49,840 nt of DNA, taken from the NCBI GenBank assembly GCA_002282715.1, contig NCKC01000010.1, positions 1-49,840 on the forward strand, read 5' to 3'. The stretch is from Halothiobacillus sp. 15-55-196 (GTDB taxonomy: Bacteria > Pseudomonadota > Gammaproteobacteria > Halothiobacillales > Halothiobacillaceae). Below the pieces are notes generated by a model. It saw only the letters and a program-made list of their open reading frames with translations. It made no database searches and was not told where the DNA came from. Shown here one piece after another: positions 8,873 through 17,043 of this stretch; the stretch's first letter is position 1; every line of letters begins with the position of its first letter. The position numbers were made by a program, and so were the translations under genes.

Positions 8873-9613
8873 TTATGCGTACGCCTCTTCAGGAATTTCC
8901 GCGTTGTGGAACACTTCCTGAACGTCATCTAGATCCTCCAGCATGTCGATCATCTTGACCAGCTTGACGGCCTGATCGCCCTCGACCGGCGCAGTGACCG
9001 CCGCCCGCATCGCCAACTCACTTTCTTCAGGCGGGAAACCCGCCGCCGTCAGGGCATCCTTGATCGACACATAATCTTCCGGCGTCGTGATGACCTCGAC
9101 TGCGCCTTCCTCACCGATCCGCACATCATCCGCGCCGGCATCGAGTGCCGCTTCCATCAGCGCATCCTCATCTACACCCGGCGGGTAATATAAAACGCCT
9201 TGTTTGCTGAACAAATAGACAACTGAGCCATCCGTGCCCAGGTTTCCGCCAAATTTGCTGAATGCATGGCGCACGTCCGACACCGTGCGGTTGTGATTGT
9301 CGGTCATGCAGAACACCAGCACGGCCACGCCGCCCGGACCATACCCTTCGTAGCGCATCTCTTCATATTGCTCAACGTCGCCGGCGCCTACGCCCCGCTT
9401 GGCCGCACGCTCCATCGTATCCTTGGGCATGTTGGCCGAAAGCGCTTTATCCCAGGCCAGGCGTAATCGGGGGTTGGCAGCGGGATCGGCAGATTTTCCG
9501 ATACGCGCTGCCGCGGTGATTTCGCGAATGATCTTCGTCCAGATTTTGCCGCGCTTGTTATCCTGACGCGCCTTACGGTGTTTGATGTTTGCCCATTTGC
9601 TATGGCCGGCCAT
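8873..9613 (-). CDS. yebC: YebC/PmpR-family DNA-binding regulatory protein / translation factor
   Basis: A 246-residue protein starting [14 protein letters not shown], the hallmark of the YebC/PmpR family. Members have been described as transcriptional regulators and, more recently, as factors easing ribosome stalling at proline runs. The ATG at 9613 has a strong GAGGAAGG upstream; the longer open frame to 9685 is rejected. Three alpha/beta domains are evident, with [10 protein letters not shown] in the middle. It is the first gene of the run ending in queC and is commonly found next to ruvC. No clear promoter was picked out in the 143 bp upstream. Confidence 0.95.
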   Translation of the reverse strand: MAGHSKWANIKHRKARQDNKRGKIWTKIIREITAAARIGKSADPAANPRLRLAWDKALSANMPKDTMERAAKRGVGAGDVEQYEEMRYEGYGPGGVAVLVFCMTDNHNRTVSDVRHAFSKFGGNLGTDGSVVYLFSKQGVLYYPPGVDEDALMEAALDAGADDVRIGEEGAVEVITTPEDYVSIKDALTAAGFPPEESELAMRAAVTAPVEGDQAVKLVKMIDMLEDLDDVQEVFHNAEIPEEAYA

Positions 9614-9756
9614 CGCTGCCTTCCTCGTACTGTCGATCAATCCAAAACCGCATTCTATCATCTGATCCGTGGCCCGAGTCGGCACTCAACCGGGCAACCC
9701 GAGCACGCGCCCACAAAAACCATGAGCATGCATCCAAGTACGATCTCAAAACGGAC

Positions 9757-11016
9757 TCAGACATCTCGTGTCTCGCTCGCAAAACCCAGTCGCGGTGCCC
9801 GGCGATACCACGCGATCCAGATCAACGCAGCCAGAAGCCACAACGCCGCCATTCCCCAGGCCAACCAGAGCAGATTCTGGGCCAGATGCGCCACAGCAAA
9901 CCCCGAAACGATTCCGGCCAGGATCATCTGAGTGAATCCTTGCAGGGCAGAAGCCAGTCCGCGCTGCGCGGGAATGTAATCGAGCCCCATCAGGTTGAGC
10001 GAAGGCATTGCAGTCGCCATACCCATGGCGTAGAACATGATCGGTGAGACCGTCCACCAAACACGCCAATCGTTTATTTCAACCGGCTGCTGCGCAAACC
10101 AAAGGCTTTGAGCCACATTAAACCCTACCGCCACGGCGGCCAGGCCGATGCCGATACTGACGGTAGTCATTGGCGCGTAGCGACTGGCCAGAACATTGCT
10201 GACCCGACTGCCCAGAATCAGCCCGGTTACGAGCGGCACGAAAAACTTCCAGAAATCGGTCGGTGTTTGGTGCAAATGTCCGATCAGAATCATCGGCGCG
10301 GCGGCGATGTACAGGAACATCCCCGAAAACAGCAGCGCGAATACCAGCGTGAGCCCCATGAACGGGGCATGACTCAATGCACGACCATAACTTTTCAGAA
10401 TGAATAACGGCGCGATGGATTGCCGGTTGTGTGCGCCGACTGTTTCGGGCATGAACGTGAACACCCCGGCCATCGATACACCAGCGAACAGGGCGAGGAA
10501 CCAGAACACCGACCGCCAACCCAACCACGTATCCAGCACGCCACCGATGATCGGGGCAATCGCCGGCGCAATCGCAAAGACCAAGGTGATGTTCGACATC
10601 ACCCGCTGGGCCGTGGCGCCTTCGAACAAATCCCGCACCAGGGCGCGACCGATCACTACCCCGGCCCCGGCTGCAATTCCCTGAACGATACGAGCAGCGA
10701 TCAGCTCATTGATATTCCCCGCCATGGCCGCACCTACGGAAGCCAGCGCGTACACAGTCAGGGAAATCAGCACCATGCGCCTGCGCCCGAAGGTATCGGA
10801 AAGTGGCCCGTGCACCAGCATCATGCCGCCGAAAAACCAGAGGTACAGACTCAGCGTGAGCTGCATGGTCGCCTGATTAACGCCAAATTCATGGCCGATG
10901 GCCGGGAACGACGGCAAATAGGCATCCACGGTAAACGGGGCGATCATGAGCATACTCGCCACCAGCGGTACGATCAGAAAAGCCTTCGGCGCTGCCCGCG
11001 CCTGCTGCGAACTCAT
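9757..11016 (-). CDS. Bcr/CflA-type multidrug MFS exporter
   Basis: A 419-residue inner-membrane protein with about 12 hydrophobic segments and the MFS motif between helices 2 and 3 ([11 protein letters not shown], residues 70-80). Segments such as [21 protein letters not shown] and [18 protein letters not shown] are typical of the Bcr/CflA drug:H+ antiporter subfamily. Bicyclomycin, sulfonamide or chloramphenicol export is known for relatives; the substrate here cannot be told. Its start overlaps the trpG stop by 4 bp, so it shares a transcript with trpG although no functional link is obvious. Confidence 0.85.
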   Translation of the reverse strand: MSSQQARAAPKAFLIVPLVASMLMIAPFTVDAYLPSFPAIGHEFGVNQATMQLTLSLYLWFFGGMMLVHGPLSDTFGRRRMVLISLTVYALASVGAAMAGNINELIAARIVQGIAAGAGVVIGRALVRDLFEGATAQRVMSNITLVFAIAPAIAPIIGGVLDTWLGWRSVFWFLALFAGVSMAGVFTFMPETVGAHNRQSIAPLFILKSYGRALSHAPFMGLTLVFALLFSGMFLYIAAAPMILIGHLHQTPTDFWKFFVPLVTGLILGSRVSNVLASRYAPMTTVSIGIGLAAVAVGFNVAQSLWFAQQPVEINDWRVWWTVSPIMFYAMGMATAMPSLNLMGLDYIPAQRGLASALQGFTQMILAGIVSGFAVAHLAQNLLWLAWGMAALWLLAALIWIAWYRRAPRLGFASETRDV

Positions 11017-11621
11017 GCGATTGCGGGTTCTCGTACCGCGCTTTGGTAGCCCAAGAAAGTCTTGAGTTGTTGGTGACCGTGCTCGGTCAAAATCGATTCG
11101 GGGTGGAACTGAACGCCTTCAACGACGAAGGACTTGTGACGCAAGCCCATGATTTCATCGAATGAACCGTCGGGATATTGCGTCCACGCAGTCACTTCGA
11201 GCACGTCCGGCAAACTCGCCTGCTCCACCACGAGGGAGTGGTAGCGCGTGGCATCAAATGGATTCGGCAAGCCTGCGAAGACGCCCTCGCCGTTGTGATA
11301 GATCGGGGAAACCTTGCCGTGCATCACTTCCTTGGCGCGAATCACTTTCCCGCCAAATGCCTGACCAATCGCCTGGTGGCCCAGGCAAACACCGAAGATC
11401 GGGATTTTGCCCGCAAATTCGTGGATGACATCAATCGAGATACCCGCTTCCGACGGCGAGCAGGGGCCGGGGGAAATCACGATATGCGACGGCGCACGCG
11501 CGCCGATCTCCTCGATCGTGACCTGATCGTTGCGCGCCACCCAGACCTCGACACCCAACTCGCCCAGATACTGGACCAGATTGAAGGTGAACGAGTCGTA
11601 GTTGTCGAGCATTAAAACCAT
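11013..11621 (-). CDS. trpG: Anthranilate / aminodeoxychorismate synthase glutamine amidotransferase subunit (TrpG/PabA)
   Basis: A class I glutamine amidotransferase of 202 residues that supplies ammonia from glutamine to TrpE (tryptophan) or PabB (folate). It shows the N-terminal [10 protein letters not shown], the oxyanion strand [11 protein letters not shown], the nucleophile elbow GVCLGHQ (catalytic Cys about residue 79), and the His/Glu pair FHPES near 172. No trpE or pabB partner is nearby, so it may serve both pathways, as amphibolic TrpG/PabA proteins do. It is followed by the exporter with a 4-bp overlap; upstream is cysQ, 57 bp away. Confidence 0.93.
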   Translation of the reverse strand: MVLMLDNYDSFTFNLVQYLGELGVEVWVARNDQVTIEEIGARAPSHIVISPGPCSPSEAGISIDVIHEFAGKIPIFGVCLGHQAIGQAFGGKVIRAKEVMHGKVSPIYHNGEGVFAGLPNPFDATRYHSLVVEQASLPDVLEVTAWTQYPDGSFDEIMGLRHKSFVVEGVQFHPESILTEHGHQQLKTFLGYQSAVREPAIA

Positions 11622-11678
11622 GATCTGAACTTCCTGAAAAACACGCTAAAAGTATGCTGAATGATCGGCAGGGTCTGC

Positions 11679-12500
11679 TTATTCGGCTGAAATCCGCGCC
11701 AATTGCGCCAAGGGCAAGGGCAGGCCTTCACCATAAGCGAGAAACGACGGATTGAGTACCATCGCGCGACGATTATAGGTGAGCGGCTGACCATTGAGGT
11801 CGATCAATTGTCCACCCGCCGCTTCAAGCACACACTGCGAAGCGGCGGTATCCCATTCAGAAGTCGGCCCGAATCGGGGATACAGGTCCGCCAGACCCTC
11901 GGCCACCAGACAGGTTTTCAAGGCGCTACCGCAACGGATTACCTGCGGTTCGCCCACGTGCTCGGTCAGTGCGTCGATCAGCGCCTGTTCGCGACGGCTG
12001 CCATGCGAACGACTCAGGGCCAGTGTGATCGCTGGATTCGGCAAAGGTCGAACTTTAAGCGGCTGTGCCCCCTGCGCGGTGAAACGCCAACTGCCCACGC
12101 CCCGGACACCCGCAAACTCGGCACCGGTAGCCGGGGCGTACACCACACCCAGCACCGGCTGGTTCTGGTGAATGAGCGCAATATTGACGGAAAATTCGCC
12201 GTTACGCTTCACGAATTCCCTGGTGCCGTCCAGCGGATCGACCAGCCAATAGTCCGACCAATGCTGGCGCACCGACCAATCCGGCAAGCCGCCCTCTTCG
12301 GTCAATACCGGAAGCTCTGGAGTCAATGCCTTCAGGCCCGACTTGATGACCCGATGCGCCGACAGATCAGCCTCGGTGACGGGCGAATCATCGGCCTTGT
12401 GCATGATGTCGAAATCCCCGGCATAAACGCGCATGATCGCCTCACCGGCCTGGGCTGCGATGGTACGTACGGGTTCACGAAGAGATAACCAGTCATTCAT
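11679..12500 (-). CDS. cysQ: 3'(2'),5'-bisphosphate nucleotidase CysQ
   Basis: CysQ removes the 3'-phosphate from PAP (and PAPS), the by-product of sulfate activation and sulfotransfer. The 273-residue protein has the metal-binding signatures of the inositol-monophosphatase superfamily: the EEGG loop (about 68-71), DPLDGTREF (about 92-100) and the late WDTAASQCVLEAAGG (about 215-229). The start overlaps the nudE stop by 4 bp, the common nudE-cysQ arrangement in gammaproteobacteria. PAP turnover also protects oligoribonuclease, so its role need not be limited to sulfur metabolism. Confidence 0.94.
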   Translation of the reverse strand: MNDWLSLREPVRTIAAQAGEAIMRVYAGDFDIMHKADDSPVTEADLSAHRVIKSGLKALTPELPVLTEEGGLPDWSVRQHWSDYWLVDPLDGTREFVKRNGEFSVNIALIHQNQPVLGVVYAPATGAEFAGVRGVGSWRFTAQGAQPLKVRPLPNPAITLALSRSHGSRREQALIDALTEHVGEPQVIRCGSALKTCLVAEGLADLYPRFGPTSEWDTAASQCVLEAAGGQLIDLNGQPLTYNRRAMVLNPSFLAYGEGLPLPLAQLARISAE

Positions 12501-13120
12501 GGGTCAGTCGGCCTTTGGGAAGATTTTCCTTTTACGGATTTCTTGAAATCGACTAACTCAGATTGAGCCAGATGGGCTCGGGCAAGATACAGTGCCGCAA
12601 TCGAACGCGCTTCGCTGCACTGCCCATCAAAAGCCAATCGATCGAGGTCATCCAGTGGCCAGGTCACCACTTCCAACGGTTCGGGCTCGTCACCCGGCAA
12701 ACGCTGGGGAAACAGTCCCGTCGCAAGCACGATGTGCGTCCGTTGAGCCGAATAGGCGGGGGACGACGTGACTTCGCGCAGCAGGGTCAATTGTGACGCA
12801 CCGAAACCGGCCTCTTCCATGAGTTCTCGGTTTGCCGCATCCAGGATCGGCTCGTCGCCATCGATTCGCCCCTTGGGCAACCCAAGCTCATAACGCTCAG
12901 TACCACATGCATATTCGCGAATCAGAACGATCCTTCCGTCATCAAGAATCGGCACCACCAGAACGGCGCCCCGCCCTTTGGCCGCCAGTCGCTCGAATGT
13001 CACCGCGGTACCGTTGGCAAAAACGAGATCCACCGCTTCGACGGCGAACAAGCGAGTTGCCGCCAACGGTCGCACCGCGCACATCTTTGGAGGCTGTTCC
13101 ACCGGCATATCGACATCCAC
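12497..13120 (-). CDS. nudE: ADP compounds hydrolase NudE (Nudix)
   Basis: A 207-residue Nudix hydrolase. The Nudix box GRIDGDEPILDAANRELMEEAGFG is present at about 102-125 (G-x5-E-x7-REL-x-EE-x-G). The flanks (RGAVLVVPILDD, VREYACGTERYELGLPKG) match NudE, which hydrolyses ADP-ribose, Ap3A and NADH in the cytosol. It precedes cysQ with overlapping codons. It is divergent from the btuB leader; the gap to the riboswitch is about 220 bp. Confidence 0.88.
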   Translation of the reverse strand: MDVDMPVEQPPKMCAVRPLAATRLFAVEAVDLVFANGTAVTFERLAAKGRGAVLVVPILDDGRIVLIREYACGTERYELGLPKGRIDGDEPILDAANRELMEEAGFGASQLTLLREVTSSPAYSAQRTHIVLATGLFPQRLPGDEPEPLEVVTWPLDDLDRLAFDGQCSEARSIAALYLARAHLAQSELVDFKKSVKGKSSQRPTDP

Positions 13121-13337
13121 TTAAAAACTGATTCTTGCCGACCAGTATACCGCTTGCCCGATCCTTTACAGGGGAGAAATACCGAGCTCCGCTAACCCTC
13201 GTTCAACCCATCCAGCAGATTCGGCTTGATGATATTAAAAATTCAGGCCCTCGCCTCTTGACCAAAATAATCCAAGCCTCAAAATGCGCGGCTCGTGCAC
13301 GAGGTGTCCAATTCTCACCACGTTGTTTTTCATCGTT

Positions 13338-13470
13338 AAAAGACGTTGGGGAAACAACCTTCGGGAATTGGGTGAAACTGGGAAGCAGGTGAATCCTGCG
13401 CTGCCCCCGCAACGGTAGGTGTTTCGTGGAGATGAAGCACAAGCCCGGAGACCGGCCTCAAGCTTTTTCC
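13338..13470 (+). promoter_or_regulatory. Cobalamin (adenosylcobalamin) riboswitch
   Basis: The 5' leader of btuB carries the conserved cobalamin-riboswitch core. A GGGAA/GGTGAAACTGGGAAGC region leads into paired GCAGG...CCTGC arms, then the B12 box CTGCCCCCGCAACGG at 13401-13415, and finally the 3' segment AGCCCGGAGACCGGCC (13442-13457). High cobalamin is expected to bind and lower btuB expression. The expression platform probably lies at 13470-13513, just before the btuB start; I could not resolve which helix hides the ribosome-binding site. The rest of 13121-13337 shows no gene and presumably holds the promoter. Confidence 0.93.
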
Positions 13471-13513
13471 ACATCGGCGTGCGGTGGGCGCGCCCAGATC
13501 GTGAGTTTTCATC

Positions 13514-15367
13514 ATGTTCGAATTCCCCATGTCCAGTCGTCACCGGACCCGTCGCACTACGCTGGCCAGCGCATGCCTGGCCGCTTGTTCCATCCCCTTA
13601 TCTGCACTGGCCGGTACGCCCTCTACCCTACCAGATGTAAACGTTACCGCCAGTCACGGTGCGCCGGTCGCTTTTGCGGGCGTGCCTGAAACGGTCATCA
13701 CCCGCGCAGAAATTGATCGGCTGCAAGCCACTTCGGTGTTATCACTACTTGAAAATCGCGCGGGGATGAATCTGGTCAATCAGGGCGGGCCGGGCAAACT
13801 CACGACAGCATCGATCTGGGGCATGAGCGGCAGTCAGACGCTGGTGCTCATCGATGGCGTGCGAATCGGTTCGCTTACGGCGGGTGCGGCATATCTTGAA
13901 AACCTGCCAGTCGCCCTGATCGATCATATCGACATCATCAAGGGCCCACGTTCGGGCCAATACGGCGCGGATGCCATGGGTGGCGTAATCCAGATTTTTA
14001 CGCGCAAGGGCAAGGAAGGCATCCAGCCTTCGTTGAGTATCGCCGGTGGCAGCAATAAAACCTTCGAGACCTCGGCCAATGTCAGCGGAGGCAATGGCCC
14101 GTTCGATTATTCGATCGGTGCATCACACCAAGGTACAGGCGGGTTCAACGCTTACACCGACACAACCGGGTCACCCTACGCGGTCAATCAACCGGACAAT
14201 GATGGTTATCGCAACAATTCGGCCAATGTCCGCCTCAACTACACCGGCAAAAATGGCGCACGCATCGGCGTTCACTGGCTGGGAACCAACGCATTCACTG
14301 ATTACGACGGCAGCAGCTTTGCGGGTAATCAACAGCGTTCCCGGCAACAGAATTTCGGGCTGGATGGCGCATTGATGAAAATCGGCATCTGGCAGCTGCG
14401 CGCCAGTGCCGGGCGCAATATCGAACGCCAGACCCAATACTATGACGGCAGTTATGTTTCCGAATACAACAGCCGACAGGATTCATTCAGCCTCGCCAAC
14501 GACTTCAGTATCGGTCAGGGGTTATTGACGCTAGGTGCGGACCGCCTGAACGATCACGTATCCAGCAGCGTGAACTATGATGTGACCAGCCGTCATAACA
14601 ATGGCTTGTTTGCCCAATACGCCACGCAAATTGCCGATTTATCCATCCAAACGGCGTTGCGCCATGACAGCAACAGTCAGTTCGGAACCGCCAATACCGG
14701 CTCGGTCGATTTAAGTTGGCAACTCAATCCATCTTTGGCGTTGACCGGTGGTTATGGCACCGGCTTTCATGTGCCGAGTTTCAATTTTCTTTATTACCCG
14801 GGCGGTTATGCCAATCCGGATCTTAGGCCGGAACACGCACGTACCGTCCGGCTGGGATTCAACTGGCAGAATAACAACGGTTGGACATCCAGCCTGACGG
14901 CTTTCCGTACCCGTACCCGCGACCTGATTGCCTCCAGTGCCAGCACGAACTATGTGCCCTACAACATCAATCAGGCGCAATCGATCGGCGCGGAATGGCA
15001 ACTGGGCTGGCACAATGCCGATTGGGCGGTCAATAGCAGCGCGACTTGGATTTCAGCCGTCGATAGGGAAACTGGCTTAAGCATTCCCCGCCAACCCAAA
15101 TGGAGCGGACGGATTGATGTGGATCGAAAATTTGGCGCTTGGCGCATGGGCATGACCGTTCGAGGACAGACGGCAACGCATGAATCCACGTTTAGCCAAA
15201 TCAATAACGGCTTCGCCACCGCAGACCTGCGACTGAGCTACGCCTATGGCCATAATTGGCACTTTGAGGCGAAACTGAGTAACGTTCTGGACAAGCAATA
15301 CCAAACCGCCTACGACTACAATCAGGCGGGACGTACCGTGTTATTTACGCTGCGTTACGGGTTGTAA
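13514..15367 (+). CDS. btuB: TonB-dependent vitamin B12 outer-membrane receptor BtuB
   Basis: A 617-residue TonB-dependent receptor that takes up cobalamin across the outer membrane. It has a twin-Arg-containing basic start and Sec signal ending at ALA (about residue 33), a TonB-box-like stretch DVNVTA, a plug domain (about 50-160, with GAGMNL-like and LIDGVRIG motifs and IDIIKGPRSGQYGADAMGGVIQI split over 137-160) and a 22-strand barrel. The riboswitch upstream fixes the ligand. The last residue is Leu after RYG, not the usual Phe or Trp, though aromatic Tyr is near the end. The start may also be the ATG at 13529. A terminator follows. Confidence 0.94.
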   Translation: MFEFPMSSRHRTRRTTLASACLAACSIPLSALAGTPSTLPDVNVTASHGAPVAFAGVPETVITRAEIDRLQATSVLSLLENRAGMNLVNQGGPGKLTTASIWGMSGSQTLVLIDGVRIGSLTAGAAYLENLPVALIDHIDIIKGPRSGQYGADAMGGVIQIFTRKGKEGIQPSLSIAGGSNKTFETSANVSGGNGPFDYSIGASHQGTGGFNAYTDTTGSPYAVNQPDNDGYRNNSANVRLNYTGKNGARIGVHWLGTNAFTDYDGSSFAGNQQRSRQQNFGLDGALMKIGIWQLRASAGRNIERQTQYYDGSYVSEYNSRQDSFSLANDFSIGQGLLTLGADRLNDHVSSSVNYDVTSRHNNGLFAQYATQIADLSIQTALRHDSNSQFGTANTGSVDLSWQLNPSLALTGGYGTGFHVPSFNFLYYPGGYANPDLRPEHARTVRLGFNWQNNNGWTSSLTAFRTRTRDLIASSASTNYVPYNINQAQSIGAEWQLGWHNADWAVNSSATWISAVDRETGLSIPRQPKWSGRIDVDRKFGAWRMGMTVRGQTATHESTFSQINNGFATADLRLSYAYGHNWHFEAKLSNVLDKQYQTAYDYNQAGRTVLFTLRYGL

Positions 15368-15373
15368 TTTTGA

Positions 15374-15445
15374 GCCCCATCGTCATGGGGCCAAGTCAAA
15401 GCGGATTCACCCCCTCCAAAAACCGGAGAAGATGAATCCGTTTTT
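15374..15445 (+). terminator. Terminator after btuB (two hairpins)
   Basis: A perfect 7-bp hairpin (15374-15380 with 15385-15391, CGTC loop) is followed by a larger one: CGGATTCA at 15402-15409 pairs with TGAATCCG at 15433-15440, enclosing an inner CTCC/GGAG stem, directly followed by five T residues (15441-15445). The second is a standard rho-independent terminator for btuB. Confidence 0.8.
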
Positions 15446-15531
15446 CCATGTGGTGCATTTACTGCGATAATCAATGCCAAGTTTAGTAGTTGAATGAAGC
15501 TGCTCAGTATTTCGTCACAGTTCAGGTCATA

Positions 15532-15677
15532 GGGAAGCGCTGATTGATTCAGTGCTTCCCGCTTGGGGCAGGATGCCCCAACACGAACAAAGACCTACGT
15601 CTTTGATTCGTGAGAGCCATCGCGGGCGTGTACCGCGATGAGCGAGCTGATTTATTCCAAGAATGGAATAAATCAGC
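15532..15677. repeat. Array of five adjacent perfect or near-perfect hairpins (REP-like)
   Basis: In 146 bp between btuB and the btuM-like gene lie five consecutive inverted repeats separated by 1-5 nt. H1 is 15532-15543/15549-15560 (12 bp, one G-T). H2 is 15563-15570/15574-15581 (8 bp, loop GGA). H3 is 15582-15594/15599-15612 (13 bp, one bulged A). H4 is 15618-15625/15633-15640 (8 bp). H5 is 15646-15659/15664-15677 (14 bp, perfect). The GCTGATT inside H1 can also pair with AATCAGC closing H5. No coding frame explains the symmetry. It could be a REP/BIME-like mobile palindrome or a structured leader of the next gene; the sequence alone does not decide. Confidence 0.85.
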
Positions 15678-15716
15678 ATTTACTTAGACCTCGCGCTATT
15701 TCGTTCAGGATTAATT

Positions 15717-16361
15717 ATGAAAACCATTCCCCATCACAGCGAACTCAAGGCAGCGTCGCATGCCACTTTTCTGGGCAAACCGACACCCAGCGCCCAGTTG
15801 ATTCTGTTCGTCATTCTGGTTTTGTCGATGGCCGCCACCCGCTACCACCACTTCAGCGCGGTGCTGCATATTGCTGACACTTCCTGGGCGGCCTTTTTCC
15901 TCGCAGGTCTGTATCTGCGCGCCCGCTGGATGTTTGTTGCGTTGATCGGGTTGGCCGTCGTCATCGACCTCGCTGCCGTGTGGACAGACGGTCTGGGCAT
16001 GACAGGGTGCTTCTCGCCCGCTTATCCGGGATTGCTGCTGGCCTACGGTGCCCTTTGGGGTATCGGTCGACTGAGCCGACATTCAATGTGCCCGAATGAA
16101 TCAACCTTCACGGCGATTCTGGCTGTCATCGGCTGGCTTACTTTGGGTGTTATCGTCGCTTTCGCCCTCTCCAACCTCAGCTTCTGGGCATGGTCCGGGC
16201 ATTTCGCCGACATGTCGCTTGGCGACTATCTGCAGAGAGTGATGGGCTATTTAAGTCACTACATGGCAGCCACCAGTCTCTATGTCGGCTTGGGTCTGGG
16301 CGTGATGATGGTTGCCCAAACCCTAACAATCAGGTCGAGCAATCTCCACGCCGCTCATTAA
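15717..16361 (+). CDS. btuM: Putative inner-membrane cobalamin transporter BtuM
   Basis: A 214-residue protein with about six hydrophobic segments (roughly 27-42, 55-68, 71-89, 100-117, 131-153, 183-206) and a conserved-looking CFSPAY motif with Cys98 before the fourth helix. BtuM proteins are solitary ECF-type S-components that import cobalamin in Gram-negatives lacking BtuCD. Their key cysteine coordinates cobalt and removes cyanide, at position 80 of the Thiobacillus denitrificans protein as I recall; here an N-terminal extension would shift it. Size, topology, the cysteine and the place after riboswitch-controlled btuB support the call. It was recognised from memory, not by alignment. The start codon lies 40 nt after the hairpin array. 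Confidence 0.72.
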   Translation: MKTIPHHSELKAASHATFLGKPTPSAQLILFVILVLSMAATRYHHFSAVLHIADTSWAAFFLAGLYLRARWMFVALIGLAVVIDLAAVWTDGLGMTGCFSPAYPGLLLAYGALWGIGRLSRHSMCPNESTFTAILAVIGWLTLGVIVAFALSNLSFWAWSGHFADMSLGDYLQRVMGYLSHYMAATSLYVGLGLGVMMVAQTLTIRSSNLHAAH

Positions 16362-16417
16362 CAGAGTGTCGTTTGCGCGGAAGGCGCAAGCAGGATGAGA
16401 TTAAAAAGGTATTCATG

Positions 16418-16438
16418 AAAACCCCCAGAAATGGGGGC
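16418..16438 (-). terminator. Terminator of the pil-chp cluster
   Basis: On the minus strand a 6-bp G/C stem (16422-16427 with 16432-16437, TTTC loop) is followed by TTTT at 16418-16421. It lies about 40 nt beyond the chpC stop and ends the chemosensory operon. A short hairpin at 16373-16389, just after the btuM stop, has no T-tract. Confidence 0.65.
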
Positions 16439-16479
16439 TTGTTGTTCATGGGTGCTAAAGCCGATTAAAGGTCTGCGCC

Positions 16480-17043
16480 TCAGGCAGAAGTCGTGTCCCG
16501 ATCGAACCGCAGACGCATCTCGTCAATCTGCGATTCAAGCAGGCGAATATCGGGTATCCCGACACGCCGCCCGCCCAGATCCGCACTCGAATGCCAGAAC
16601 CCGCCCTCACTTGAAACATCTTCGGAAAAGCTTTGTGCGTTTACTTCCTCGGAGCGGGGAACCCCGGAGAGCAGCACGGCGTAATAAGGCAAGGCAATGT
16701 CAGGATTCGTGCCATACAACACAACACAACGCACACGCTGACCAATCGTCGGCAATGGTTCGTTCAGCATAGCCTCCAGACTGACCAGCGGTATCCGCTG
16801 AGCCCGCCAATCGACCATGGCCGCATCCAGTCGACTCAGATGCGTGCCACCTTCCGGCAGCATGACTTCGGTAATCTCCGCAACCAAAGCATAGGGCACA
16901 ATCACTTCCATCTCACTGACCTGTGTCGGCAGGCGCACGATCCGCACAGTTTTTGATGCCACTGATCCCATCCCTCCACTGGTATGACTCTCGCCGGTAG
17001 CCGCAGCTCCGGCAACGATCGTGGATTCGTTTGAATTACTCAT
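16480..17043 (-). CDS. chpC: CheW-like adaptor ChpC
   Basis: A 187-residue CheW-domain protein encoded directly after the big kinase, overlapping it by 4 bp. After a Ser/Gly-rich N-terminus of about 30 residues comes one CheW fold (about 33-180), with IPLVSLEAMLNEP and CVVLYGTNPDIALPYYAVLLSGVPR typical of the ChpC branch. In Pseudomonas, ChpC is a second adaptor joining receptors to ChpA in twitching control. The C-terminal DIRLLESQI region matches the family. Identity rests on synteny plus the CheW fold. Confidence 0.82.
   Translation of the reverse strand: MSNSNESTIVAGAAATGESHTSGGMGSVASKTVRIVRLPTQVSEMEVIVPYALVAEITEVMLPEGGTHLSRLDAAMVDWRAQRIPLVSLEAMLNEPLPTIGQRVRCVVLYGTNPDIALPYYAVLLSGVPRSEEVNAQSFSEDVSSEGGFWHSSADLGGRRVGIPDIRLLESQIDEMRLRFDRDTTSA

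Noticed and set aside
11703..12488. 261-residue plus-strand frame opposite cysQ
   Set aside because: Antisense to a gene with clear catalytic motifs; no domain and no ribosome-binding site.
15638..15877. 79-residue plus-strand frame starting in the hairpin array
   Set aside because: Starts within the palindromes and runs out of frame through the btuM gene; no coding features.
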